From Holacanthus passer (taxonomy: Eukaryota > Chordata > Actinopteri > Pomacanthidae), in assembly GCA_025331565.1 (NCBI GenBank), contig JAFREQ010000009.1, positions 4,329,501 through 4,393,500 of the forward strand: a DNA stretch of 64,000 nucleotides, in the 5' to 3' direction. A model generated the notes under the pieces. It did not search any database, was not told the DNA's origin, and was given only the letters and a program-made list of their open reading frames with translations. Position 1 is the stretch's first letter; each line of letters opens with the position of its first letter. Positions 41,578 to 52,110 of this stretch are shown piece after piece. The translations under genes and the position numbers were made by a program.

Positions 41578-42014
41578 AAAGGAATAGTTTGACAGTTTGG
41601 GGAAACGTGACGGAAATTACATTTTTGTTGTGTATTTGTGTAACTGGAAACAGGTGGAAACAGCCTGGCAGCAACTCTAAAGCTGACTATTTAACTTGTT
41701 GTATCTCATCTATTTTAATCTAAAGTGTAAAAATGACAAGTTGTGATTTTACAGGGGTTTTATTTGCCAAACTATTTCTCAGTCAGGACATATTGACCCC
41801 TTGTGTCAATTATTGAGCTTAGGTAGATATTGTTCCCTTTATGCACAGCCAGGCTAACTTATTCCATCTGTTTCCAGTCTTTATGCTAAGCTAAGCTAAC
41901 CGGCTGATGGCTGTAGCTTCATATTTACCATACAGACATGAGAGTGCTACCAATATTCCCATCAAACTCCATAAGAAATAAACATTTTCTCCCAAAATGT
42001 CAAACTATTCCTTT
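41578..42014. mobile_element. Terminal-inverted-repeat element inside the rassf2 3' UTR
   Basis: AAAGGAATAGTTTGACAGTT at 41578-41597 (continuing TGGGG) is the inverse of the sequence ending at 42014 (CCCAAAATGTCAAACTATTC then CTTT). The inside carries CTAAGCTAAGCTAACCGGCTG and TGTAGCTTCATATTTACCATA, as in a repeat common in fish. It is 437 bases long, noncoding, and able to fold into a long terminal hairpin. Confidence 0.7.
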
Positions 42015-42579
42015 AAAAAAAAAATCTACCCTGAGATACTTTAACACTTTTGGGCCCCTTTTGTTTTCTGGTGTATTGTGCTTACGTACTGCCTTATGTA
42101 AGATGGCAAGATGTCATGTTGGAATTTTAAAAGCACAGTAAAATTGTATTTGAGGAATCGGACATTGGACTGCTTCTGCAAAGATCCAAGAATGTTTTTA
42201 CATGCAACACATGACTGTGAATTACGCTGGTGATCTTTGATGGAAGAATGTTGTCAATGAATGAATGGACATTTAAAAGCAGTACAGTTTGCCTCCACAT
42301 GTACAGAGCTTTGCATACGTCTGCTTTTGTCCGTGTGCGTACAGCCCGTCAGTTCAACATTTCTAATATTATTGTTACAAAGGTCATCGAGTGTGAGTGT
42401 GTGTGTGTGTGTGTGATTCTGAGAGTGTGCATGTTGTATTTGTAGTGACTCTTAATGACTTGCCTGCTTTTGTATTGTGTCCTTTACAAAGTAATGAAGG
42501 AATTTTAGTCTTTAAGATGTTAAGAAGTCATGCCACTACTTGGGAAATGTAGGGTTTTTTCTTACAATGATTGTTATTT

Positions 42580-42585
42580 AATAAA
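42580..42585 (+). terminator. rassf2: rassf2 polyadenylation signal
   Basis: AATAAA within TTATTTAATAAAAAAAAAAA. It is the clearest hexamer after the rassf2 stop and fits a 1.9-kb 3' UTR. Confidence 0.55.
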
Positions 42586-42779
42586 AAAAAAAAAGTTATG
42601 TTGACAAATATATATCTGTAATCTCCTTGTGTCTTGTTCAGGTCAGTGGGTAAAAATGGTAGCATGTTGTATAATGATGTTTAAATCTTAGTCATAGTCG
42701 AAGCTTCAGGAGAGCTCATTATGTGTACTGGTTTATTCAGTCAGTGGGCGTAAACCCCCATTTAGACAAAATTAGAAAT

Positions 42780-42819
42780 GCGCACACACACGCGCACACA
42801 CACACACACACACACACAG
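42780..42819. repeat. (CA)n microsatellite
   Basis: An imperfect CA dinucleotide run of about 40 bases with a CGCG interruption, in the gap between rassf2 and the PrP-like gene. Confidence 0.9.
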
Positions 42820-42959
42820 GTATTTATGTCTGTTGTCAGTGGTACAGCGGCTTACCACACACTCATCCAATGAGCATCTTTGAGAGAGAGTGATCCACTC
42901 CCCCTGACTGAGGTTGTCTAGAGGATAACAGATTGGCCTTGAAACATACTTCTTACTGT

Positions 42960-43053
42960 CTGAAGAGTCTGAGCTGTGAACACACACTCACACACTGTGG
43001 TTTTTACTGTCAGAAGAGGAGCATCATCTGAGCTGCTGCACCGCAAACAACAG
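42960..43053 (+). other. Candidate noncoding first exon of the PrP-like gene
   Basis: Vertebrate prion-family genes usually have one or more noncoding exons followed by an intronless coding exon. A good donor, AACAACAG|GTGAGATG, lies at 43053/43054, 2.3 kb before the acceptor used at 45320/45321. The 5' limit is a guess; no TATA box is evident. Confidence 0.35.
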
Positions 43054-43464
43054 GTGAGATGGTATATTCTAAGAAGAGGAAGAGCTTTCTGTTTCAGCAG
43101 ATTTGAACAATGTTCCACACTTTGCCTAGTTGTTTTTGTGAGTGAATTTCTCATGTTGTGGATGTGATGGTTTTTTTTAAAATATCTCCTCTGCTTCACA
43201 AATTAGGCTCTATCTCTAGAAAGCACAATTAATACTGCACTGAGAGGCAGATCAGAGTCTTCCAAATTGCATCAATTTGTAATGAACAAATGTTTTTTTC
43301 ATCTTGAGTCTGAGCTGCTGTAGCTGTAATCTGAGAGTCACTGGATTATTCTCAAAGTGAGCCAGTGTAATTATAGCTCAACTCATCTTTTAAGAAGAGG
43401 ACACAGATTAGATTGTGTACAGTTTGACGGCAGAGCAAATGATGTCACGCTGCTCACTGGGTCC

Positions 43465-45000
43465 CATCAGTGGAAGAAGTATTCAACTTGTTTACTTCAG
43501 TAAAGTAGTAATGCCACACAGTAAAAATACATGTAAAACTCCTTAGAATTTTATTTAAGTAAAATAACAGTTGTACTTGCAACAGAATATACTTTCAGTG
43601 ATGTATTAATATTTAAAGCAGTACTTTAGTGTTGCAGTTGTTCAAGATGGAGACAATATCAATATTAATAAATAAATACTGCATGATATAATGTCTGGTG
43701 TTTTTATCTATAATAATGGTGCATCATAATTTATTGATTGATCGAAAATTGAACTGACTGAAAAGTAACTAAAGCCGTTTAAATAAATGTAGAGGAGGAA
43801 AAACATTTCTCTCTCAAATGTACTGGAATAGAAGATTAAAGTAGCATAACATGAAGCAACTCAAGTATTAAGTAAGTATTAAGTAAATATACTTACTGTA
43901 GTTACTCTCTACCACTGCATGTAGTCCTAACATTTCATAAAGATTTATCAGAAAAAATACTGTCAGCAGTACGGAAGAAAAAAGTCTTAATGTCAATGAA
44001 AAAAATCACCACAACATATTTTATTATTTAGTGATTATTATTTATTTAATTAAATTAGACTTATATATATTTCATATATTCATAATGTATTATTACTGTA
44101 TAGTGTGTGTATATTATATATTCTATACACACACATATACACACACTTTGATATATTATTATTATGTATATTATCTGTTATCTCTACTATGAATATTGAT
44201 TTAGCACAGATTTCTTCTGCACAAATATTTGCACTTATAGGCAATGTAATGTGTATATTGTTTGTAGCTCTTTAACGTGATCTCTCTAAATTCCTGAATT
44301 TCATATTTTATTTGTATTTATTCTATTCAAATAGTTCTTCTTAAAGCTAGCAAACAGTCATCCATCGGTGCTGTGATCATGCAAGTCCACAGACAGAGCC
44401 AGGGCGCAGCTAACTGATCCTAATGAAAGGACATTAGAGATTATGAAAACTATCTGATCCCAGGTCAGCTGCAGCATTAAGTTGTGACGATGCTTATGTG
44501 TGATGTGTTTCTCAAAGCTGGATTAGGAGCTGTGATCTACTGCTCTTAATTTATCAGTGACGTAAAAATAACACACAGGACTAAAGCTGCAATGAGAACA
44601 TCTCATCAGTCTGTTTATGAACACCGTGTGCCTTCAGGAATTAGTATAACTTGTACTTTACTCAAGTATTTGCATTTTATGTTACATTTACGAGACAAAT
44701 ATTCTAGTTTTTACTGCAGTACAGTGATTCGATAGCTATAATTACTTGTTACTTAATTTTTTATATAACAAATATATGACCAACTAAAAATATGATGTAT
44801 TTTTATAGATTAAACTACTCAACAGTGTATAAACATTTCAAATGCTGCATCATAAATGATAAACCAATAACACAATATACATAATAATATTACACTCTGA
44901 AAGTGCCCATTTTGAATAATGAATACTTGTACTTTTGATACTTTCATTTTGCTGATGATACTTAATTGGTACTTGCAAAATTTGAATGCAGGGCTTTTAA
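43465..45000. repeat. Cluster of AAGTAAAAGTAC-type dispersed repeats
   Basis: AGTGGAAGAAGTATTCAAC near 43470 and repeated 'AAGTA/GTACTT' wording at 43500-43630, 43800-43910 and 44640-45000 match a common fish repeat. An AT-rich stretch, including (TA)-rich sequence near 44060-44150, separates the copies. This is the presumed first intron of the PrP-like gene. No coding sequence is seen. Confidence 0.45.
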
Positions 45001-45331
45001 GTTTACTTATTAGTATTTAAGAAGTTTACCAGTATTTAAAAAGTCAATTTAAACATATTTAAAGAATGAACTTTATTAACATCTAATTATACTTGTTTAT
45101 CATGAGGGGTTTTTTTATACAATGATAATAGTTTTCTACCTCATGCACCTGTTTTTAATGCTGCTTTTGTGATTATCTTTATTTTCCTAACATAAATTAA
45201 CTACTATTATTACTAGTAACATATATATAGATACGCTGTGGTATGGCTACAGAAATTTCACTGTTGTCCAGTGACCAATTCACGCCTCCTAATGATGTTT
45301 CTTTGTGTGATTTTTTTAAGGATAAAGAATA

Positions 45332-45865
45332 ATGGTGGTTCTGCGGAAACTCCCCTTCACTGTGACCCTTTGCCTGCTGGTCCTCTCCACACTGCTGCCC
45401 AGCTCTGAGGCCCGCCGTGGTTTTGGAGGTGGCGGTTTTGGCCGAGGCGGTGGAGTCCGGAGTCGGGGCTGGGGCGGTGGTGGCCAATATGCCTACAGAC
45501 CCGTCCAGAGCAGTGGCCCCAGTGCAGGGAAAATAGCCGGGGCAGCTGCAGTGGGCGCCATGGGAGGAACATTACTTGGCTCAAGCCTGAGCCGCCCTGG
45601 GTATGGGATGGGGTATGGTGGAGGATATGGAGGGGGATATGGATTGGGGTATGGAGGGGGGTACGGAGGAGGATATGGAGGGGGTTATGGCTCGCCACGA
45701 TACTACGGTGGGGGCTACGGCCCCAGGCCTGGCTATGAGCAAGAGGGCTCTGGAGATATCGAGTACTACACTGGAGCATCCAGCGGCCCCATTTACAACA
45801 GTATCATTGTTGTCATCGGCTCCCTGATGTCCCTGCTGATGGGCCACTGGATGGCAGTCATGTAG
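45332..45865 (+). CDS. prnprs3: Prion-like protein, PrP-3 / PrP-like type
   Basis: Intact single-exon ORF of 177 aa; the exon begins after TTTTTTTAAG at 45321. Residues 1 to about 27 form a signal peptide. A basic Gly/Arg segment follows (RRGFGGGGFGRGGG), then the hydrophobic Ala/Gly core of the PrP/Shadoo family at about 68-84 (KIAGAAAVGAMGGTLLG). A Gly-Tyr repeat region (GYGGGYGGGYG...) spans about 90-135, and a hydrophobic C-terminus (about 154-177) looks like a GPI-anchor signal. The only cysteine is in the signal peptide, so there is no disulfide-bonded globular domain like that of PrP. This architecture and the position next to rassf2 fit the fish PrP-like/PrP-3 gene. Shadoo (sprn) is an alternative but is usually Arg/Ala-rich and located elsewhere. 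Function is unknown; family members are cell-surface proteins. Confidence 0.75.
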   Translation: MVVLRKLPFTVTLCLLVLSTLLPSSEARRGFGGGGFGRGGGVRSRGWGGGGQYAYRPVQSSGPSAGKIAGAAAVGAMGGTLLGSSLSRPGYGMGYGGGYGGGYGLGYGGGYGGGYGGGYGSPRYYGGGYGPRPGYEQEGSGDIEYYTGASSGPIYNSIIVVIGSLMSLLMGHWMAVM

Positions 45866-46261
45866 AGCTGGAGACAGAGCAGATTCAAACCCTCACTAAA
45901 ATTAACCCACAACATGACAGAAAAAGTCTGATGTGACCTAAAATATGACCCTTGAGTGATGTACAGTTGTGGCCCATTTGTTTTCCAGACACTTCATTGA
46001 GGACAGGAAAAGGAATTTGACACATTTAACTCAACGGTAGCTGACACCAAGTGTCAGTCTGCAACTGTACTGATAAGCAAAGAAAACCTCTTCCTGTAGA
46101 TGTTTGTGAGTTGTGGGATAATTTGACTCAATGAATAACTAAAACTGCACTGTTTACCACAGTTCTATATCTCATATTAATGTGGCCAGTCTTTTTATAC
46201 TTTTGATGATTGTGGTGGTTTATTATGTTTTCTGGCAAGCAATCTGTGAATATAGACCAGC

Positions 46262-46475
46262 AATAAATTAGATGTTTAATCAGGTTGACTCTACCTCAAG
46301 AAGTCAAGTCAGAGTTTAAGAGCAGCTATTCTTCACATCATAATGCCATCTCTCAGTATGTTTCATCATAAATGAATCTTTTAGACAGTTTTTACGTTGT
46401 TTCACTTTCTGTCTGTTCTGCATACTGTTACATTTTCGGTACATTGCCTGCATATGTATACTTTACCTAAATAAA
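46262..46475 (+). terminator. Polyadenylation signals of the PrP-like gene
   Basis: AATAAA occurs at 46262-46267 and 46470-46475 (CCTAAATAAAGTAC), 0.4 and 0.6 kb after the stop. The second is followed by a T-rich stretch. Confidence 0.5.
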
Positions 46476-46479
46476 GTAC

Positions 46480-47140
46480 ATGTTTTATGCCATTTTGTAG
46501 ATTTTTATGCAAAAAAAGCAAACATTCTTCCATATGTAATGTTGTTATATAAATTAAAAAAAAAAACTTAGAACAAATATTTGTGTTGATTTTTATTGTC
46601 TATGTTATTGTGAGAACAAATCATTGAGATGTTACCTGCTAAAGTAATAGTGAATGATCAACTTGGTAGACATTTAGATACCCAAAATTCAGTATTTAAG
46701 TGAACATAGATAGACTTTCAGGAAAAATGTGATAGTTTTGGCTATTTTGCCGATGAACACCAAGTCCAGCTGAGACTGATGGGGATGTCATTATTTTGAA
46801 GGTATTTTAAACATTAACAAAAGTACTGGGCAAACTTAATCTTGACCTGATGATGGGAGAAAGTCAGGATTAAAGTTAATACAATTTATCCTGAGGGGAA
46901 CATGAATGTTTGAACAAAACTTTATGGCAATCCATCCAATTGTTGTCGAAATATTTTAGTCTAAAGTAGTGGAGTTTCCATCGACACCTCACTGTGTAAT
47001 GTAAAATGTACCAGTTCCATTAAGGTGGAAAAGCTTAGTGGGTTTCTGTCTGGAAACTTTTCATATAATGCCACCTAAAATGTTCTTCTTTCTAAAAGTA
47101 ATGAAACACATATCTACCCATGCAAATCAGTTAAGATAAT
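46480..47140. other. Convergent intergenic gap between PrP-like gene and first long PrP gene
   Basis: Holds a dispersed fish repeat at about 46740-46985 (TTTATGGCAATCCATCCAATTG) and no gene. The flanking genes converge here. Confidence 0.5.
46740..46985 (+). repeat. Dispersed fish repeat (CATGGCAATCCATCCAATAG family)
   Basis: Shares CTTGACCTGATGATGGGAGA-like, GGGGAACATGAATGTTTGA and GGCAATCCATCCAATTGTTG wording with the copies at 33290 and 54290. Confidence 0.6.
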
Positions 47141-48991
47141 ACGTTTATTAGACAAGACAATCAGAAAGTGCGAGTCAACACTCAGTATTCAGTAGTAGCT
47201 CCAGCAGAACAGTAAATATGGTCCCTTGTAGTAAAAGGCATTTGTGTGTTTAAAAGTGGTACATGTGCAATTTTAAATACATTGAAAGCCAGATACAAGA
47301 CAACGTAGGCTACATAGGATATAACAACACTTTGAAGGTACACTGTGGGGTTTTGGTCTCACAGACTGTTTTAATTGTAGTTTAGTGGTTGCCAGTGAAA
47401 AGTAAATGGTTTTAAACCCAGTGGCCATGACAGTGTTCTAAGATAAGATGGCGAGACTTATTGTTTATTGACAAAGCTCAAGTCAAAAAACTTTAACAGT
47501 CTATTTGGATGCATTGGATGTCAAATAATGAGGTAGGAGGTAAGAAATGAGGTCAATGGTTATGTTAGTGTGTTGGAGAAATTTTGAATTTGAACTGTTT
47601 GTCATTAAAACTCCAGAGAGTACCTTTAAATTGTTTTTATTTAAATCGTCTATGATTTAAAAATCATTGTAGAGTACTGTATGTTTATATGTAGGCTTAG
47701 CAACCAGCTGATAATGCAAGATAACATTCAGTAGGTTTTGAGATAGTACATAGTTCTTGTACTTTAAGAGCACTTCTGCAGTTACGAGTTACCCCACAGG
47801 GGGGAGACAGAGGCAAAACACCGGATAGAACAGGATGTACAAAATATTGGAAAATATACAACACACTGTAGAAAAGAAATGGCAGTGCAGATGGAAAATG
47901 TCAGGACAACATATGTAAACATTCGGAAGAAGCACACTTTGCTTTGCAGTGTAACGTGTAATGTAAAGTGAGTGTTAGGATAACTGCATGCATACGATTG
48001 TCTTTTTAATCAGTCTTTTTTGTTTGACTTTCTGTATTTCAACGGTCCTTGTACGATAATAAATATCCATTTATGTGTTTTAAGCTACAAAGATACGAGT
48101 TGATATGATCCATTACAAATTGTTAGTCATGCTCGTAGTGTAAAACCTTTTCGGTCTGAAACACTGATACTTCTAATAGTAGATTAATAGAGTAGATGAG
48201 AAAAAGTCCAATATTAATCGATAGTTTGGATCACTGCTTTCCAACTCTTTGATCTGTCCTTGAATCAGACATACAATCTGAACACATCTTCCAACATCAC
48301 TGTCCCTGCTGTTAATATACTCATATCACACTTCCATAATGGCAGAGCAGTTTATTTACACAGATCATCACCACATCAGAGCCTGTACCGGCCCGACAGG
48401 TGCAAGCCGACCCTCTCAATGCCTTTTTCCACTGAGACGACGAAGACAAAAGACCATGGAAAGTTTACTTAATCATAAAATAGTGATAATAAATAAAAAA
48501 TATTTTTCTGAAACAGACAACGCAAACACGGCAAGATGAGTCAGTAGCGATGCCACTCCTTACACCCGTGGCCAGAGAGCATGTCTAAATGGAATCTAAA
48601 TGGACATTAATGGGCCATATTCCTCACCACCATCACAAGCTTGGAGTATTAGAGTACAGCTAATGGACCCTTTCTCTTTCACAAGAGGATAGGGTAAGTG
48701 CAATTTGTTGCAACGTTATGGCTCTGTAGTCTAACCTTTTTCCTCCCTTTCGTCAAATACATAGTTCAAACAGTATTTGTGCCAGTTGTGTGGTGCCAGT
48801 CAGGCAAATGCACGAGGATGCAGTGCCTAAATATTGAGAGAACACACAAAGTAGAAACCCACACATAATAAACCGAGTCTTAAAAAGATAAGAGGTTCCT
48901 CTCTCCATTATCATTTTCCATTTACTTAATTCTCTTGACACATTCTTCATCACTTCAACTGCTACTACAGGCCTCTGTGCAGCAGCATACA
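47125..48991 (-). other. 3' UTR of the first long PrP gene
   Basis: The minus strand carries an AATAAA at 47149-47144. The part at 48105-48430 resembles sequence 53915-54180 next to the second long PrP gene (GATCCATTACAAAT, CAGAGCCTGTACC), so the 3' UTR was copied in the same duplication. Short ORFs here are not recognisable genes. Confidence 0.45.
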
Positions 48992-50179
48992 TTACATGTT
49001 GCTATTCAGTAGCATCACTATAGTACTGGTGACCACAGCTAAAAACCCTTGCAGGCCCACCTCCAGTCCCTGCACCCCTCCTGTGGATTTCCTCAAGTAA
49101 TCGTCAGAGTAAACCATGTACAACTCCAAGCATCTCCTGACTTTCAGCTGTTTGATCAGTGCTGGGTAGCCGATCTCCACAATGCTGACTGTATCATCCT
49201 CATCATCATCAGTGGCACCAACCTGTGAAGCTGGAGGCACAGGACTGGCTTCGGGCTGATTGAGAGGACGGGGAGTTGAAGGTGCAGAGGTCGAGGAGTT
49301 AACGGCTGCAGTGATGTTGCTGTTCGTCTTGTTGCTCCCTGCGTCAGTGTCTGGGGCAGTTGTAGTTATGGTGTTTTTACTTGTGGCGTCAGCAGCTGGT
49401 TTGTTGTTTTTCTGTCGATTCTCCGCAGGCAGGAGATCTGTTCTTTTAATGCACGACTGCATGTAGCTATCATAGCTTTCAGGAGGCTTGCTGTACGTGT
49501 AGTCTCTGCTGTAGTCGTTGGTGTCAGTAGACCGGGTACCATACTTGTTGTACATGTAGTGGTTGTAGTGACGCTCCTCCTGGCGGTTGTGGAAGTGGAA
49601 GTGAGGACGGGGGAACTTTCCTAACCCGTAGCCCACGGCCATCCCTGCCACAGCCCCTCCACCTGCTGCCATTGCCGCACTGCGGCCAAACCCTCTGGAT
49701 CTATCAGAGGGGAACACGCCCATTTGCTGAACTGAGTGAGAAAAGGGAGAGCCACCCCCGACACCATGGCCCCCGTATCCAAAGCTGCCAGCATAGTGAG
49801 GGCTCAGGATTTTGTTGTTTGGGTTGTGGTTGATGTATCCACCAGGATAGCCACCAGGACTGCCATAACCTCTTCCGTATGGGGAGCCCTGTGCTGGATA
49901 CCGGTAATGGTAGCCTCCTCCACCCGACTTGGGGTAATTAGATGCATACCCAGGTCTGGCCGGTTGCCGAGGGGAGCTTCCTTGATTGGTTTGTCCACCC
50001 TGAGAGCTGGAGCCCTGATTATTATTCTGGCCTGTATTAGTGTTAGAGCTGCCTCGGTTGGTTGTAGTGACCCTCTTTGTGGTTTTCCCGCTGCTGCTTC
50101 CTCCTCTCTTGGCAAGTGAAAGAGGGGTATGAAACAAGAGGAGTAACAGACACAGCACAGACAATGAAGCCAGCTTCAT
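48992..50179 (-). CDS. prnp-like: Long ('stretched') prion protein, copy 1
   Basis: Intact single-exon ORF of 395 aa. The ATG at 50179 follows a splice acceptor (CCCCACAG, exon start 50186); the in-frame GTG two codons earlier is not the start. Features in order: signal peptide (1 to about 23); Ser/Asn/Gln/Gly-rich region without strong repeats; Gly/Tyr/Pro segment (GGYPGGYINHNPNNKILSP); hydrophobic core at about 167-187 (AAMAAGGGAVAGMAVGYGLG); His-rich FPRPHFHFHNRQ; a PrP-like domain with exactly two mature cysteines (243 and 350); a Thr/Ser insert with sequons NKT, NIT and NSS; an acidic stretch TDDDEDD; and a C-terminal hydrophobic GPI signal. This is the layout of fish long PrPs, tetrapod PrP orthologs with enlarged domains. 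It acts at the outer cell surface. It is a tandem paralog of 54770-56335, sharing long near-identical blocks. Confidence 0.88.
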   Translation of the reverse strand: MKLASLSVLCLLLLLFHTPLSLAKRGGSSSGKTTKRVTTTNRGSSNTNTGQNNNQGSSSQGGQTNQGSSPRQPARPGYASNYPKSGGGGYHYRYPAQGSPYGRGYGSPGGYPGGYINHNPNNKILSPHYAGSFGYGGHGVGGGSPFSHSVQQMGVFPSDRSRGFGRSAAMAAGGGAVAGMAVGYGLGKFPRPHFHFHNRQEERHYNHYMYNKYGTRSTDTNDYSRDYTYSKPPESYDSYMQSCIKRTDLLPAENRQKNNKPAADATSKNTITTTAPDTDAGSNKTNSNITAAVNSSTSAPSTPRPLNQPEASPVPPASQVGATDDDEDDTVSIVEIGYPALIKQLKVRRCLELYMVYSDDYLRKSTGGVQGLEVGLQGFLAVVTSTIVMLLNSNM

Positions 50180-50291
50180 CTTCACCCTGTGGGGAGGGTC
50201 AGGGTTGAGAAAAGTAAAATTAGGGAAGGGAAAAAAGGAAAATATGAGATAATAATACTTAGATTCAAATAAGGGTTGAAGTGACAGTAAC

Positions 50292-50397
50292 TGGACTCGG
50301 TTGTGGATGCTTGAAGACGTTTCACTTCTTACCCGAGAAGCTTCTTCAGTTCTCAGTTGGGAAGTGACACGTCTTCAAACATCTACAACCAAGTCTA
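50292..50397. repeat. Inverted repeat (fish dispersed element) beside the PrP coding exon
   Basis: Arms 50292-50327 and 50362-50397 are about 36 bases each and differ at about six positions (left contains GCTTGAAGACGTTTCACTT, right AAGTGACACGTCTTCAAAC). The 34-base loop itself contains GAGAAGCTTCTTC. It is a widespread fish repeat type, here 110 bases upstream of the coding exon on the minus strand. Confidence 0.75.
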
Positions 50398-51329
50398 TTT
50401 GCATCAATGTTTGAATACCATGACCTGCATGACTGAGAACTTTCACAGACAATACTTGGATTTTTATCATTTTACCTTGAAAAAGTCTTGTCTCATTTGG
50501 AAATTTCCCCACTGTGGGACTAATAAAGGAATTACAAATTTAAAAAAAAAAAAATCAATGAGAGCTGTCTGTCTTTCTGTCTCTGCACCTCACTGCAACT
50601 TCAGTGCACAAGACAACATGCAGCTGTTTTCATTTATACCTCAAAAATACCTCAAATTCACATTTGAGGTATTTCACTCTTCTGTTATCTTGCTGTACTA
50701 ACAAAAACTAGTAAAAGCAATATATCATTACATTATGATCACTACATTTCAGTTCCAGCCTCAGTATGTTCTTGCACCCCACCCCATGTTTCCACTACAG
50801 AGCTGTTGGTCCAAAACAGGCATCCATGTTGGCTTGAAATAGCACAGTGCTCTGCCATCTTAATGTGATTGAAGATGACCATATGCACTCATCTGTTACT
50901 GACACAGCCTCCACCCCGTAATTTTTGCTTTCAGTGCCTATGACCATCTGAGAATATAAAATGAATATGCTGCACTGGTTTGTTGCTATCAAAACACATC
51001 GCATGCATCAATGAAAAGAAATCTCATAATTACTAATATGTATCTCATAATTCTGAGAAAAAGATCAAGAAAAGACGTGATCAATCATCAACGTTTGAGA
51101 TGATGAAACCTTATGTAGCATGAGATCATATGAATTTGTCTGTCATCATACCACAGTAGTTATCGCTTTAATATTTCTGGATTAATTGCTATTGTGGATC
51201 GCAAACCAATAAGTAGGACAGATTTACAGTCACATTAGATCACATGTCTTTCACATCAGTTTCATAAAGTAGTCAGTTTTTTTTCTATTAAATAAACACA
51301 AAACTGTGAGAAATGGCCATCACACTTTC

Positions 51330-51500
51330 CCAGAGCCAAAATCTGGCATCTTTAAATTCCTTGTAAAATAAAGATAAAGACTATGGACAATCAGTTTGCT
51401 ACTGAACGACAGACAAAACACATTTGAGAAGCTGGAGCCATCATTTTCATTATCGCTGGCAGAATAACTGAAATTATTTTTATTAAATTAATTTTCTCTC
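51330..51500. repeat. Dispersed repeat copy (ATTAATCG-type family)
   Basis: Contains ACTATGGACAATCAGTTTGC and TTTCATTATCGCTGGCAGAA, with an AGCTGGAGCC spacer like that of the other copies. Diverged. Confidence 0.4.
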
Positions 51501-52000
51501 ATTGGCTTGATCACTTAAAGATGAAAGATGAAAGATGTTAGTGACCGTAATGAAACAACCTGTGAGTCAATAACAAGATTGACAAAACACTTATTCTCAT
51601 AGTGTGATCTGTTGTCAGCCCAACAGCTCCTGGATCATTTCGCTGTGAGTTCATGAATGCATCTTGCAAATTCAGTGTTTGCTGTCAATCAGTGGGACTC
51701 TAATTATTGTTTTATGATGAAGATGATGATGCACATCCATGCAACAATACTGAAAGTCCTGCAGACAGATGAGAACAAAGAAGCTGTTTGTCCTGCAGAC
51801 AGACAATATTAGTGACCTTGCATTGTCAGTGTTGTTACTTAATGCAACCCTGACCTTTATTCAGACATAGGATCAGTGTCTAATAACTATAATTTACACC
51901 TTGTGAGGAAAAGCTTTATTATCATACACAGCAACATGTGAGGTAAAAAAAAATCCCATTAAAATAAAGCAGGGCGCGGCAACCTTAAATATAATCCTAC

Positions 52001-52110
52001 CTTTAGTGATGACTGGAGGTTTTTTCCGTTTGATTTAGTTTCAGTTTTCGCCTCTTCTCCCTCTCAAGTGTTGATGTGGTTCAAACGTTTTTGGAAACTG
52101 GGTGAATTCT
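52001..52110 (-). other. Candidate noncoding first exon of long PrP copy 1
   Basis: On the minus strand a donor, ACTAAAG|GTAGGA, falls at 52001/52000, preceded by purine-rich sequence (GAGAGGGAGAAGAGGCG). It would splice to the acceptor at 50186. The start of this exon is not visible; the assignment rests on the usual prion-gene structure. Confidence 0.3.

Larger units (their letters stand above)
40716..42600 (+). other. rassf2: rassf2 3' UTR
   Basis: About 1.9 kb from the stop to the hexamer at 42580-42585. It contains the inverted-repeat element at 41578-42014. No other coding region is seen. Confidence 0.6.
50186..51998 (-). other. Presumed 5' intron of long PrP copy 1
   Basis: Noncoding; contains the inverted repeat at 50292-50397 and a dispersed repeat at about 51330-51500. 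I see no gene here. Confidence 0.4.

Noticed and set aside
45332..45865. Assignment of the short PrP-like gene as Shadoo (sprn)
   Set aside because: Shadoo is usually Arg/Ala-rich and at another locus; the Gly-Tyr repeats and rassf2 neighbour favour PrP-3/PrP-like, though this is not proven.
49736..50119. 127-aa plus-strand ORF
   Set aside because: Antisense shadow of long PrP copy 1.
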